Below are positions 25,801-38,754 of a stretch of 64,000 bases of DNA, one piece after another. This stretch comes from Plantago ovata (Eukaryota; Streptophyta; Magnoliopsida; Lamiales; Plantaginaceae). The notes under the pieces are model-generated. The model made no database searches and had not been told where the DNA came from. It worked only from the letters and a program-made list of their open reading frames with translations. The DNA is taken from contig CM051457.1 in assembly GCA_028274465.1 (NCBI GenBank), forward strand, positions 13,295,908-13,359,907, given 5' to 3'. The stretch's first letter is position 1. Each line of letters starts with the position of its first letter. A program made the translations under genes and the position numbers.

Positions 25801-27111
25801 CATGAGATACTACTACAGTACTACTTACATTAGTCCACCTCGCCTTGATAATAATTCACCTGTCATAAAACCTTCTCTATATTTGAAAATGATCAACACT
25901 TCCTGAACAGTAGACGACCTTTCAGCTGTTAGCCCATGTTAGGGTTTTGGACAGAAATTGATGACATCATAAATTTTTTCAGGTGACTTCCCTGATTTCC
26001 CCTCTTTGGGATTTATGGTATCTTAGGGAAAGCATGCCTAATAATTGATCTAAGAATATTAGAACATAGGAACTCCTCTAAGGTTATCTTTCCCCTCATT
26101 ATTCTTTTTCTTTCTGAACAATGGCCATATTTTAACTTGGATGACTCGAGGTTTTGATGCTCGTTGTCATCGTTATTGAAGAGAAGTGGATATAAATGCC
26201 CCTAATAGTTTCTGTAGCCATTTATTTATCGGACATATAAACATAACTATATTAATTTATTTATCTATACAAATTCCGTTGCAGGCATTGTACCTTGGTA
26301 ACAATGGGCTGAAGTTTCTTCCCAAAACCCTATTTAAGATGTGCCTGCAGCTTTCAATACTTGATCTTCATGGCACAGAAATAACAATGGATCTTCTTCG
26401 CGAGGTATACTCTCTACTGTTAATGTACTTATTTTCTTTAGAAGTAATTTCCTCCTTTCCTTTAAGGTAGACCCAGAGGCATGGCTCTTAGTTTTATGAA
26501 TTAGTTTGCATGATTATGCTGTCTTCTACTGTGTGCAATCAGTTTATTTTATAACCTAAAGAGGAAACTTTATGTCTGTGTCATAAGAATGACATTGCAA
26601 TAAGTTTTGAGAATTAAATGGCACCTTTAGTTTGGTATTAAAGATAAGATGCACACATTTTCCCTCCGAAATGAAGCTTCCAGTAGGGTGCATATAGTTT
26701 TCTGATGCTCTGAAAGGATGAAAATTTGTAAATTGGGAGACTGTTTGAAACAGAATGGAAGTTTTCATCTATTATCTTTGATTCATTTGAGTTCCATGCT
26801 GTGTTTCATCTGTATGTTAAATAATCCAACTTAGCTTGCAAGAACAAGACCAAAATACACAAGGCCAATATAATGGTTGAATGTTCCAATATCTGCAAAC
26901 AGATATTATGGGCCATATAGGTTGAATTATGGCATGTCATTATTTTTTGTTTCTTCTCCCTGCAATGGCGTACTGACAGGATCTCATTGTGCAGTTTGAA
27001 GGGTGGGAGAATTTTGACGAGCGCCGCAGGTTGAAGCATCAGAAACAACTGGATTTTCGAGTTACAGGATCTGCTGAATTTGATGAAGGTGCTGATAAGA
27101 ATAATAGGTAA
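22139..27111 (+). CDS. Ubiquitin-like domain plus leucine-rich repeat protein
   Basis: Ten exons give 381 aa: 22139-22325, 22394-22488, 22618-22779, 23852-23962, 24073-24173, 25053-25190, 25534-25582, 25700-25765, 26285-26404, 26995-27111. Residues of about 18-95 form a ubiquitin-like fold ([18 protein letters not shown], then [16 protein letters not shown]). Residues of about 145-330 are plant intracellular LRRs with repeats such as [20 protein letters not shown] and [20 protein letters not shown]. The C-terminus is [20 protein letters not shown] then a DEGADKNNR end. No signal peptide or kinase is seen. The product matches the type of Arabidopsis At2g30105; its function is unknown to me. 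The last codons AGG-TAA overlap a possible donor (AG-gtaaat), so an extra 3' exon cannot be excluded. Confidence 0.9.
22781..22860. repeat. (TA)n microsatellite, about 40 units, at a splice donor
   Basis: Uninterrupted TA repeat that begins inside the 5' splice site of intron 3 of the LRR-ubiquitin gene (CTCCAG-GTATATATA). Confidence 0.97.
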
Positions 27112-29203
27112 ATGGTCAGGCTTTGTTCATCTGTGTTTTGCCCCAAACATAAACAACTTAGTGGCAAAAGTAAGTAGATGCCTTGTGGTTGTATAATCTT
27201 AATGAATATTGTCTTGACGGCTTTATTTTCATGCATGTCAATCACGTACGTTTTGTTCACTTATGACTAGGTTTTAGTTTTGCATCAAGTGTAACTCCAT
27301 ACTGTTCACTGGGGCATAGAATTAAAGAAGTTATAAAGTTATAAAGAAGTTATAAAGTTATAGTTTCATTGGTACTATTCATTCAGCTTATCCCAAGTAT
27401 CTCGATCTGTAAACCTTCAAGCCAAGTCACAAGTGAAAACTCTTAAGAGTTGGCTTGGCTATACATGTCCGGCTAGGACTTGAGAATCCTTTCTATTTCT
27501 CCAGCTAGCTGTCTGACATTTTAGAGCCTCCATATTCATCCTAGGTGACTGTGTGTACTTCTCTCAACAGCTTGCTAAAGTTATCGGGCTTTGCTTATAA
27601 TATGCAAATTCGCAATTCCTGTCCAAAAATTTACTAGTCGCGTCACAGTCACACACCAACATGAATAAAGTTCATTGCATGTATTAAGTGGTAGGCCGGA
27701 GTAAAAAGGTTGTTTGGTTTTTCTACACATTTTCCTTCCAACTTTCTTTCACTCACTGTACTAGGTATCGAAACTTCTAGACACCAAAGCTACCAATTGA
27801 GCCTGTTACTATAGGCTGTGAACCCCGCCACCAAATCCTGAAAAATCTTGGTTTTTGGTGTTCTGCCCATTGCATCAATTTGATAATCAATGACATTGGT
27901 GACCAACTTGATTTCGGAAATGATCACAAGGTAGCTGGTGCTTTAAAGTTTGAACCCTTTTAAATAATCAATAGGCAATAGCTCTCAGGAAATACTTTCA
28001 ATTCGCAATAAAACTATCTTTCAGAAGCGTGATCCATCGATCGGCTTCTAGAACTGTACCTTTTGCCAACTATGTTTCAGTGGAAGTATAGAAAGGTACC
28101 TTCACCAGCAGTGCAGCCCAGCCTTTTTAGCTGCTGCCGTGAGAAACTGCTCACGGATGTCACATCTATTGTTCAACCACCGCTTTTTCACCAAGCCTAG
28201 TTCCGATGCATCACTTGTACGTGTCATCAAGTCCGTCCGAAGGGAATGCGATCCTGAAGAATTACTGAAACTCCGATATCCAGGACGAGGTACAAATTGA
28301 AAGCGTGTCCATTAAAAATCCAGAAAGCTCGGAAGATGTATCGTACGAAGGGCCTGACTTGTTGGGTTTGAGAGAATCCACAGTATCTTGAATCAGAGGA
28401 AACAAGTCAAGCACAACATCAAGAAGTTTATTCAAGCTTAAGGCCGTGATAAATGTTGTAGATTCATGATAATTTTTGGAGTTCCACACTTCCATTACTC
28501 GACCGGAATGCAAATTTGTGGTGCTAGCTAGACTCCGGCCGCATAGCTTGTAACTGAGTGCAAACGCATTTGTTCCATTTCAACAGCAGATGGACCAATG
28601 AACCTCGCTTGATCTCATCTTATTTCTTATTTCAACTCATGATTCATGTTAATGTACTCCTTCCATCTTGGGTGGTTCACAGATCTATCATGTATGTATC
28701 CTATAATAAAATAATAAATGAGAAAATGTACAAAATTAGAGGAAATGCATCATAATACTACGAGAGATTATAGTTTCATGAGACAAAAAAAGAAAGATAA
28801 ACTTCTATGGATGGAAAGATTAATTGATATATCTTCGGATAATTCATTCATTCACGAGTATTTTCTATGGTGAAATTTCCGTGCCTTGTGTGACTTCAGA
28901 TGCTGCTGATCAAAAATTGTGAGTCAATTGGTCCTATTATTCAGTAGTTGGGGGTTACATATTTTACAAATTAAAATCAAACGTTAATTCGTGAAATGGT
29001 GTCTTATAATGTGGACGCTCCAAATTATATCAAAATAGTATAAAATGATACTCGTAGATAATGTTTTTCATATTTATTAGGTGCAACTTTTTTATTTTTA
29101 TTTTTAAATCAATCAGTTATAGAACAATCTTACAATATTTACCTTCTTGGAGATTTTTGAGATACATACTAGTGATAACGAAATTCACTCGAAATGAATG
29201 GTA
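27112..29203. other. Spacer with an unassigned coding-like stretch
   Basis: 3' region of the LRR-ubiquitin gene, then AT-rich DNA. Minus-strand 28513-28262 holds an 83-aa open frame (MHSGRVMEVWNSKNYHESTT, ending SWISEFQ). Another frame directly after reads ELGLVKKRWLNNRCDIREQF over 28230-28090. The base composition is richer in GC than its surroundings and may be a decayed exon, but I recognise no family. Confidence 0.3.
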
Positions 29204-30024
29204 AGGAAAATTACTCCAAAATGTACCATAAGTTTACTGCCCTGCCCATTTTGTACCATAAGTTTGCCACTCCCACATTCTGTACTATAAGTTTACAAAA
29301 ATTCTAATTTTAGTACTTCAGTATATATTCTGGCCCGGTGAACTAACATTAGGACAAATTCACCTCTAATTCACCCCCAATTTGTCTTAAACTCGTGAAT
29401 TAGTGATAATTTTTCACTAATTCGTCTAAATAATAAAAATAAAAATCTTAATTACAAAGAAAAAGAACATCTATGAATTTAAAACTCCAGTACATAATAA
29501 GTAAGAAAAACTCTATCAAAATCAACTAGAAACTTATTATGCCCACCAAATTGAAAGAGTTTTTTTTTTTTTTTTAACGGCAAATATTACAACTACTCCT
29601 ACACTACTTTTATACAATCATTCAAATAGAAATAGAAAGAGTTGAGATTGGGTAATTATTATTTTGATGGATTGATTCCGGAGAGACGTATCGCGAAGTG
29701 TGGAAGTTAGAAGGTTGTTGATCTTGATGAAAATTTATTATGTACTCGAGTTTTAAATAAATTGATGTTTCTTTTCTTTATAAATTGTTCATTCTTTTTA
29801 TTGAGGCGAATTAGTAAAGAATTATCACAAATTTACGAGTTTAAGACAAATTGAGGGTGAATTAGAGGCGAATTTGCCCTAATATTAGTTCACCAGGCCA
29901 GAATATATACTGAAGTACTAAAATTAGAATTGTTGTAAACTTATAGTACAGATTTTGGGAGTGACAAACTTACAATACAAAATGGGCGGCGTAGTAAACT
30001 TACGGTATATTTTAAAAATCATTC
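29204..30024. mobile_element. Long-TIR (Mutator-like) non-autonomous element
   Basis: The first about 240 bp (from GGAAAATTACTCCAAAATGT) are inverted at the right end (about 29795-30024). Shared inner blocks include TAGTACTTCAGTATATATTC and AATTCACCTCTAATTCACCC-like sequence. The roughly 340-bp middle encodes nothing clear. Long terminal inverted repeats without coding fit a Mutator-like MITE. I could not settle the target-site duplication. Confidence 0.7.
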
Positions 30025-30094
30025 GCAAAATAAACATTTTAAGTACCGTACTGTACAATGCATTGGCAAAATAAACATTTTAAAAAACTACCAA

Positions 30095-30755
30095 TAGAGT
30101 GAATAAGCGCTTGAAGAAAGCGCAAATTAGCAAATGCAAAAGCACAGTAAGTCAAGTCTCTGATCTCAGTGCGCAAAAGTGTGTAGGGCACTGAGTGCTG
30201 ACTCAGGAACTAAAACCTAGTTATTATGCCAGAGATGGCAAAACCATAAAGCTAAAATGAACACGTGAATCTAGTCTGTGTGTCTGCGCGTATAAAAATT
30301 ATAGAAGATAATTTATGACAAATTTTATGATTTCATTAATATGCAAATCGTAATAAAAAGATAATAACGTACAAAAGTAGTAGTTTCCTCAAGTCATCAC
30401 AAGACCAATCTCATATAAAAATCCCTTGCATCAAGCTGAGAATCTCACAAAATGAACAAGAATTTAACATAAATTCGTGTATTATTAAGTACCAAAATCG
30501 AGCAAAAACCATTACTTTCATGCCTGCAAACTCAAGAACTGTAGTAGACTACATTTCATGGTAATGAGCATGCACTTCAAAAACTTCAAATAGAGTGAAT
30601 TTGGGCCTATGAAAATAAGGCGATGTTGTGCTCTCAAAGCGTAAAAAGAGTGTATGGCATAAGCATTGAGCAGTGAGCACTTTATACGACTTAGGAACTG
30701 AAACGAGTTCTTGTGTCACAGATGAGCAAAACCATAAAGCTAAAATGAAGGCATT
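30095..30755. repeat. Diverged direct duplication of about 170 bp
   Basis: Copy 1 (about 30095-30270) and copy 2 (about 30585-30755) share AATAGAGTGAAT, a central GAGTG...TAGG-CA segment, CTTAGGAACT/CTCAGGAACT and AAAACCATAAAGCTAAAATG. They are separated by about 315 bp and noticeably diverged. Copy 2 lies within a 69-aa open frame on the minus strand (30758-30549) that resembles no known family. Confidence 0.6.
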
Positions 30756-32354
30756 CATCGATTTCTTCTAACAGCTGTTTGCCACTTGATTTTCTGCTTC
30801 TCATACGAACAGCATCCCGACCGAGCTTTGTCCACTATTGAGGAAATGAGTGAGCTGCTGTTAAATTGAAAAATCAGGAAAACCATCCAAGTCCAAATGA
30901 TATTGCTGTTCTTGATCTACATGGAAAACCTTTTTAAATGGTTTGTGCCAGTTCTTTGCACAAGAGATTTTGCTAAAAATACGTCCATGTGAAGTTGAAT
31001 GTCTGGTCCATTTACATCTGTACATATTGAAACTATAGAATCCTTGTGACGCTACAAATGGCTTGGGGTTTTAATTAGTTAAGTAATGTACAACCTTCAT
31101 TGATACTGCATGGCGATGAATCTAGAAGCAAGTGTATTTTCCCATCCCACCTCATGAGTTATTATCAGATTTCACGCACAATTTGAATTTTTTCATTGAG
31201 GCTTATTTCCCAAACTTATCTTTATATAAAAACTGTAAATTCGCGAAAAGAACATTAGTAGAAGAAGGATATAAAATGAACCAATCATAGGGAAAAAAAT
31301 AAAAAATGAAAAGGAGTGGATACTCAGTCCTAGATCACGGTCGATGCCAATATGAATTCAGTATAGCCAACTGAGTACTAATAACTCAATTTATTTATAT
31401 GAGAACACACAAAATGAGAAGATTTTGAATATGCTCTGTCACAAAAATATCAATTCGAGAATATCATCCAACATTAGACATGAAAAAGAAGGGAGGAAGA
31501 TAAAACTAGATTCCTTCCTGGAATGTTCTATACTTCCAATTGATTGATCCTGTTTGAATTGTAGATATAGTAATTTTGGCTTGATCAGCCTACATTTTCG
31601 TTTGTCTTTGGAAACGTAATAGCACCACCAGAAATTAAGATACAAACAAGTACTGCAATTCTCATATAGAATAGAGTTTGTGTGTACTTCAACATATAAG
31701 GTTTGAATGTCAGCTACAGTTGCTGTTCTCTATGGCCTCTACATCTAGGCAGGGCCGTCTTACACATTTTGGGTACAGCAGATTTAGGGGAAAAAAATTC
31801 TTTAATTAAAAACTGCAACTTTTCTAGCATAAGTAGCATTATTAGAAGTAAAATAACCGATCAACTCTTCATAAATAATTTTCTCCCTGCCCTTCAGAAG
31901 CCTTCACAATGGAAACAATAATGAAATAACAGTCAGTAACAAAAATTCAGAAATAAATAAACAGGACACTAGCCTTAAGTTGAAAATCCATCAACTGCCA
32001 AAATCATAAAGAAATATAATGAGAAACGCACATTGGGTCCAAAAGAATGGGTTTCTCGTTGAATTGTTTTTCGTGACATCAGAGCAACATTGTTTTCTTT
32101 ATAATGAACCCACATCAGCCTTGGGTTCCAACAAACTGGGAACAAATAGTAAGCAGCAGGATTTGAGTTTCATTCGAGGCATGACTTGTATTTATAGTTC
32201 CAGAACGGAATTTTACTACTAGCATTTCATCGACTTTTAGGACTTGGTCTGATGTAATATTCATACCAAAAAGAGAATATCAAAGAGGCAGAACTAAGGA
32301 GTGATTATGACTCCATGAAATAGAAGATTTAAAGTAACAGTAACTCAGTCAACA
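30756..32354. other. Spacer and FLX 3' region, no gene seen
   Basis: AT-rich sequence downstream of the minus-strand FLX-like gene. Open frames are short and without domains. Confidence 0.45.
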
Positions 32355-33983
32355 TTACTTATAGGGAGTGCACTGAACCTGATTAACAGCATAAGGATCG
32401 GATGATGAATTTCCACCATAAACAGGATCAGGACCTCCATGGTGTGTAGCATATCCATTTGCATATACAGGATCTGAAAATATCTGCCTGTTATGCTTTC
32501 ATGATTTTGAATAAACACAACAAAAAGAGAAGCGTGTACGAAGTGATCAGTGCAGCATCATAATCACATACCTGGACCAGGAGCTGTAACTGCAGCTGCT
32601 GCTGCCCTCTTTTCTGCATCTGCAAGTTCAGAACGTAGCTTTTGTGCTTCCTGGGACAACGAGACCATGTGTTTCTCCATTACTTCACTAATTTCATCAT
32701 TTTTGGTAGACATCTCTCTTTCATAATCAACTGCATCCCTTTTTAAACACATGGGCGTACAAAATGTATTAGAATTATTCACATCTTAACAACGAAAATG
32801 ACATTCTTAAAACAAATTACAATCTGATGAAAATATAATGATGGCCAAAGTCATCATAACAGAAAGCAAGTTTGTAGCACCAACCACAAAATCCAACAAG
32901 CAAACATATGCTTTAATAATATGTGCATGTATCTGAGTTGATCTCCATTAAATTGCTCAAGAGGAAGAAGAATAGAAGAAACATCCTGTAATTAACTATT
33001 CCAAGAACAAACAGAACCAGAATGTACACTAGATGAGATCAATTATGAAGATGATAAATCACTCTACAGTCTACACAAGGAACAATAGAAGAAGATGAAA
33101 AAACAGCTTATTTATTTCTCAATTTTACTAGAACAAGCATAAACCAGTAGCTTTAGCTTACTCTAACAGTCTAACTAATTTCAAGGTACTAACACAGAAA
33201 CCATTGTAATTGGAACTATATGAAGTTTCTAAATGAACAATCACCTTAACTGATAAGTCACTCCACACAAGGAACAACTGAAGAAGATGAAACAACACAT
33301 TTTCTCCAATTTAACAATTTTAGTAGTAACACAGGCCTAACTCTGAAGATTTAAGTTTCTCCAATACAAATATAATATACTCCTAACTGAGGTTTAAAGG
33401 GCATAAAAAGAGCAAATCACATTTTAACATCTACTCATCACGGCAATATCACATCACACGTGTAATTCCAAGTTGTAATTATATAATAAATAATATACCT
33501 TCCTCTTTGAACCTCCTTACGCATGGCTTCAATCTCCGCATTCAATTCCCTCAACTCCTCCAGCTCCAAATGCGTCCTCTCTAGATCACCATCAATATCC
33601 TTGACCTTCCCCAGCATCTCCTCACGCTCGGCCCGAAGCTCCTTAATGTCGGCCCTGATACGTTCCAGCTCGGCAGGCAGCTCGTTAATTGACCGAACCT
33701 CAGCCTCCAATTTAAAGGAGCGATCGTAGAATTCACGCACCTGAGCTTCTCTCTCCGCCTTGACGGAGGCGGCGGTGGCGGAGAGGAGGTGCACTTCCTG
33801 CTCGGTGGCGGAGAGTTCCTGTTTGAGTGCCACGTGAGTTGCGGCTAAGCGCTGATTGTCGTGGAGAAGTGTTTGAATTTCACGGGTGTGCTCCTCGAAT
33901 AGGCGGAGTTCCTGCGCACGGCGGTGTTGCTCGGCGGCGGAAGAGTGGTGGTGGCTCGGCCGGAAGTGATCTCTCCCAGCCAT
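32355..33983 (-). CDS. FLX: FLX-family coiled-coil protein
   Basis: Three exons on the minus strand, 33983-33499, 32738-32572 and 32473-32355, encode 256 aa. After a His/Ser-rich start (MAGRDHFRPSHHHSS) come about 180 residues of heptad-rich coiled coil (EQHRRAQELRLFEEHTREIQ, LPAELERIRADIKELRAERE, ELEELRELNAEIEAMRKEVQ). A low-complexity tail follows: AEKRAAAAAVTAPGPG, then repeated DPVY motifs with G, N and S. This architecture is that of FLOWERING LOCUS C EXPRESSOR and FLX-like proteins, which act with FRIGIDA in activating FLC in Arabidopsis. Which paralogue this is (FLX or FLL) is uncertain. Introns are GT-AG. The 5' exon is GC-rich compared with its surroundings. Confidence 0.87.
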
Positions 33984-34758
33984 GTGTCCCGGTGTTGACT
34001 GTATGCAAACTTTGATGTTATTTACTGTAACTGGTCTAGGACTGTGCCATTGGCTCAGGCTAAGTGAGTGGCTAGCCCAGTTATTTGTGTTTTAATTTTT
34101 AAATGATTATGTGTAATCAGAATTTCACTTTTTGGGTTGATTTTAGATGTGGGAGTTTAACGTTTCAAATTAGGGTTTGGATTTGGGGCATTTTGTAGAG
34201 GAGGGCGTGTTTGGCAAACACGTGATTACAAACCTCATAAAAAACCAATTTTCGATTTATACTTGTATTCACTCTGGCTTGAGTGATGTTTTTTTTATGT
34301 CCATGCATGCTCTAACCCGAAAGTATTCGATTCCACAGTAAACAGTTGCATAACAACCGAAAGGGGGAGGAGGGAGTATTTTATATGATTGTGGATATGA
34401 TCATCGTATTTGGCATGTATTGAAATTGGAGGTGGTGAAATTGAGACGTACGTAACACCGACAGTAGTTGGATTGCATGGTACACGTGTAAGTGTTCAGT
34501 CTCCCGCAAGTTGTAACACCGAACTGAACAGACTGCAGCTGCATGCATCATCTACTAGTATCATTTATCTATCTGTTTCTCCAATTCTATCTAATCTGCT
34601 TTAAACTTCTATATGATAGAGAATATATATCATATGTATATATCCCTTCTGTTTCTCAGTCATCATCATCATCAACATAGCAACACATCTAGTCTAGTGT
34701 GTATTTCTATCTTTTATGCTAGTAGTACTAGTATAATTTATTGATACAGTAATTAAGT
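33984..34758. other. Divergent promoter region between FLX and asparagine synthetase
   Basis: 775 bp between two divergent start codons. It should contain both promoters and leaders. A CGTACGTAA-type and TGCATGCAT-type palindromes are visible near 34447 and 34541; no clear TATA box was assigned. Confidence 0.5.
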
Positions 34759-37700
34759 ATGTGTGGAATATTAGGTGTTTGGGGATGTGCCGATGATTCT
34801 CAGGCCAAGAGAGCTCATATCCTCGAGCTTTCCCGCAGGCATGTATCTCTTTCTTCTCTTCTCTGGTTTTCTCTCATTTACCCTTTTCACTTTGTTCCAT
34901 GTTTCTTCATAGTTTCATTACAAGTACAAAATGATAGGAATAAATTGTCTTTTGGAGTAGTGTTTTCTAAATCACTCAGCTTCTATCAAGATTTTACTTT
35001 AAAGGTGTAACTAATTATATGTATATGCAACATGCATGCTTTAGCTAAAGTTCCTTATATTTTGCAGTCCGGTTCTACTGCTAAGTAACTCCCATCTAAA
35101 TTATACTTCTTCCTCCGTCCCGGTCAATGCTTCCCATTTCATTTTGTTGACTTTTTTAGATTGTAAATTACTTCTATATTATATTTAAGAAAAAAATTAT
35201 AAAAATTATATTAAATTAGTATCAATGGTATACTTTTTATATATAATTTTTTTGAATTTTGTTCAATTTGTAATTTAGTAGTAATTTTTTTCCGAAAAAC
35301 AGTTAACAAAACGAAATGAGAAGCATTGACCGGGACGGAGGAAGTACTATATATGAGAAGCAATTTCGATGACTCGAGCTTTCACAAATCGGAGCGCAAG
35401 CCAAACGTTGACTAGGCCTTTTGTCGCAAGCAGTTTGATTCCATAGTTCCTACTATACACTATGAGGCTTAAGTTCCTGATTTGTGAATCCTAAAATGTA
35501 TGAACACTACAATTTAATGAGAGAATAACTTGTAGTATTTGACAATTTAAATAATGTTGTTAATAATTAGATGAACATAGGTGCCTGAGGGTTTAATCCA
35601 AGTTTTTGAATTGTTATATTTTTTAATTTGTTAAACATATGTATATAGATTGAAGCATCGGGGCCCTGATTGGAGCGGATTGTATCAGCACGGTGGCTGT
35701 TATCTGGCGCATCAGAGGCTTGCCATTGTCGATCCTGCCTCTGGTGATCAACCCCTTTTTAATGAAGATAAGAAGATCGTTGTCACGGTTGGCTACTAAC
35801 ATGCATTCGTATTACACTGTTATATTCTTGACTCTTTTTTTATTTATTAAATAATAGTATTAGTCATCAAGTTTTCTCCTGTGATTCTATATGTTCAGGT
35901 AAATGGAGAAATCTACAACCATGTAGAACTTCGCAGTCTGTTGCCTAATCACCGGTTTAGAACTGGAAGTGACTGTGATGTCATCGCGCATCTTGTAAGT
36001 AATGGCATACTATGTATAAGTACTATACATATATATATAATGTGCATGAGGTGGTTGTGAACTCTTTGTTGATATGAGTAAGTTCCTTTTCTTTCAGTAC
36101 GAGGAGTATGGAGAGAACTTTATGGATGCCTTGGATGGAGTTTTTTCACTGGTGTTGTTGGATACCCGTGATAACACCTTCATTGCAGCTCGCGACGGCA
36201 TTGGCATAACATCTCTCTACATCGGCTGGGGACTAGATGGTATTACTGCTTCACTTTCTATTTTGCACTTTCATGTTCGATGGAAATGGTTTGTTGCATT
36301 GATTTTACTGTGTTTTACCAAATTCTGAAGATAGACAAAAGCTCTCTCATGATGACCTGTTTTTCCTTAACGTTATGAAAAACAGTGTTATGGACACTAG
36401 TCTAACCTTCTACGTAGGCGCAGATAACTTGTTTTTCATAAGAATAAGATACTATCTGACTATGTTCTCACTCTATCTTCAAGGATCCGTTTGGATATCA
36501 TCTGAACTAAAAGGATTGCACGATCAATGCGAACATTTTGAGACCTTTCCACCTGGGCACATCTTTTCCAGCAAGACTGGAGGTCTTAAAAGGTGGTACA
36601 ATCCTCCGTGGTTCTCTGAGGCCATTCCTTCAACTCCATACGATCCCTTAGTTCTCAGGCATGCATTCGAAAATGTAAGATTCTGTTAGTTCACATATTC
36701 TACAGTCCACAGGTAAAAGGAAATAATGCTAAAAATGGATGCAGGCCGTGATTAAACGGCTTATGACTGATGTCCCTTTTGGAGTTCTTCTGTCTGGAGG
36801 CCTCGATTCGTCTCTAGTTGCTTCGGTAACTGCTCGTCACATGGCAGGCACAAAAGCTGCCAAGCATTGGGGATCACAGCTTCATTCGTTCTCTATTGGT
36901 CTCGAGGTAGTTACTGTAACTACCGCCATTTAATTAGGAGAATTATAATATAAATCTTTTGTTATGTAAAGATTTTGACCGAACTTTGCAGGGTTCGCCT
37001 GATGTTGAAGCTGCAAAAGAAGTTGCAGATTGTTTAGGTACCATTCATCATGAATTTCATTTCAGTGTTCAGGTATACACTTGGTTCTCAGCTCATCTGA
37101 CTCGTCTTGCTCTTTTCTTCTTTTCGCGTTATCTTCTAGAGTGAGTGAATTTCTAGTATGTTATTGTTATATAGGATGGCATTGATGCGATTGAGGATGT
37201 TATCTATCATATCGAGACATATGACGTAACTACAATTAGAGCAAGCACTCCCATGTTCCTTATGTCTCGTAAAATAAAGTCACTTGGAGTGAAGATGGTT
37301 TTATCAGGTGAAGGCGCTGATGAAGTATTTGGTGGCTATTTGTATTTCCACAAGGCTCCCAACAAAGAAGAGTTCCACCGAGAAACATGCCGGAAGGTGC
37401 AAGACCTCTTACTATACAGTAAACACTGTGTTGTTTCTTACCCGATTGTCCTGTTACACACTAAATGCTAAATGATGTCAATATGAGTATGAAATCCACT
37501 GCCCTGCAGATTAAAGCTCTTCATCAGTATGATTGTTTGCGTGCGAACAAGTCATCCGCTGCATGGGGTTTAGAGGTCCGAGTTCCGTTCTTAGACAAAG
37601 AATTCGTTAATGTAGCAATGAGCATTGACCCTGAATGGAAAATGGTGAGAATTAGAACATGATTTTAACATAACCAGGTCACAATCAAAGACTAAATTGA

Positions 37701-38489
37701 CATACATCTCAGATCAAACCAGAGGAAGGTCGAATCGAAAAGTGGTGTCTTAGAAGGGCTTTTGACGATGAAGAATTTCCATATCTACCAAAGGTATTGA
37801 TCACAATTAATGGCTTGCAAGTTTTTCAGTAGATTATTATTACTTTTCTCACATTTCTAACTTGGAACTGTTCGGTGAAATACAGCATATCCTCTATCGG
37901 CAAAAGGAACAGTTCAGTGATGGCGTGGGCTACAGTTGGATCGACGGACTCAAAGCTCATACCGAACAACATGTACGTATTGGTCCCAGGTTTTCATAGT
38001 CTAGTACGAATTTTGCTCATAAATATTACTGATACTTTGAGATTGATAATGACTTTCAATTTGTTGATGAGTAGGTTACTGAGAAGATGATGCTTAATGC
38101 CTCACATGTGTTCCCTCATAATACACCAATTACAAAGGAGGCTTACTACTACAGAATGATATTTGAGAGATTCTTCCCACAGGTACTTTAATTTCTAGGC
38201 CTTTCTAAACAAAGTTTACTTAAAGAATTAGTATTATGTTTGATGTATTACAAGTAAAACTCTCACAATGGAAATGCAGAATTCTGCTGCACTGACCGTT
38301 CCAGGAGGAGCGAGCATTGCGTGTAGCACTGCTGCAGCTGTGGCATGGGATGAATCTTGGTCGAAAAACATTGATCCGTCTGGAAGGGCTGCTACTGGGG
38401 TGCACAACTCTGCGTATGAGGAGCATATATCTTCAATTGCGAATGGAAATTTGACATCGAATAGTGTTGATCCGGTTCCTGTGCTGTGA
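34759..38489 (+). CDS. ASN: Asparagine synthetase (glutamine-hydrolysing)
   Basis: Thirteen exons give 577 aa: 34759-34838, 35649-35787, 35899-35994, 36098-36239, 36484-36674, 36745-36906, 36992-37072, 37175-37396, 37510-37644, 37713-37793, 37886-37972, 38075-38182, 38280-38489. The enzyme makes asparagine and glutamate from aspartate, glutamine and ATP in the cytosol. After removal of Met1, Cys2 ([10 protein letters not shown]) is the glutaminase nucleophile. [16 protein letters not shown] and [10 protein letters not shown] belong to the N-terminal glutaminase half. The synthetase half holds the ATP pyrophosphatase loop SGGLDSS (residues 233-239) and [12 protein letters not shown]. Exons 5 to 12 match plant ASN proteins almost throughout. 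Intron 1 has a GC donor; all others are GT-AG. Plant class I versus II was not resolved. Confidence 0.96.
35106..35344. mobile_element. Stowaway-like MITE in intron 1 of asparagine synthetase
   Basis: Ends CTTCTTCCTCCGTCCCGGTC and inverted GACCGGGACGGAGGAAG, flanked by TA on each side. CTCCGTCCC-type ends and a TA target are typical of Stowaway (Tc1/mariner) MITEs. About 239 bp, AT-rich interior. Confidence 0.8.
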
Positions 38490-38754
38490 GCAAGAACTAA
38501 GAAGCAAAAGTGACCTACTATATATATAATATGGGACTGTAAGCATAGTTTTAAGAAGCGCTTAGCTTTATGTTTAATGTATGATATTAGGTTGTCATAT
38601 GATCACTTACATAGATGCTGCAACGTAACTAAGTTTTTGCACTCTTATGAATAAATTTTCACTTACATGTCTGTTTCTAGTAATAAGGTAGTAGTATCTG
38701 AAAACAACAATCAGTGGATTTTGGTACCTTATACTTTACGAAGCCTCTACGTCA

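Noticed and set aside
30549..30758. 69-aa minus-strand frame (MNAFILALWFCSSV)
   Set aside because: It lies in the diverged direct duplication; the other copy does not keep the frame, so coding is unlikely.
33523..33729. 68-aa plus-strand serine-rich frame
   Set aside because: Shadow of the FLX-family coiled-coil exon on the opposite strand.
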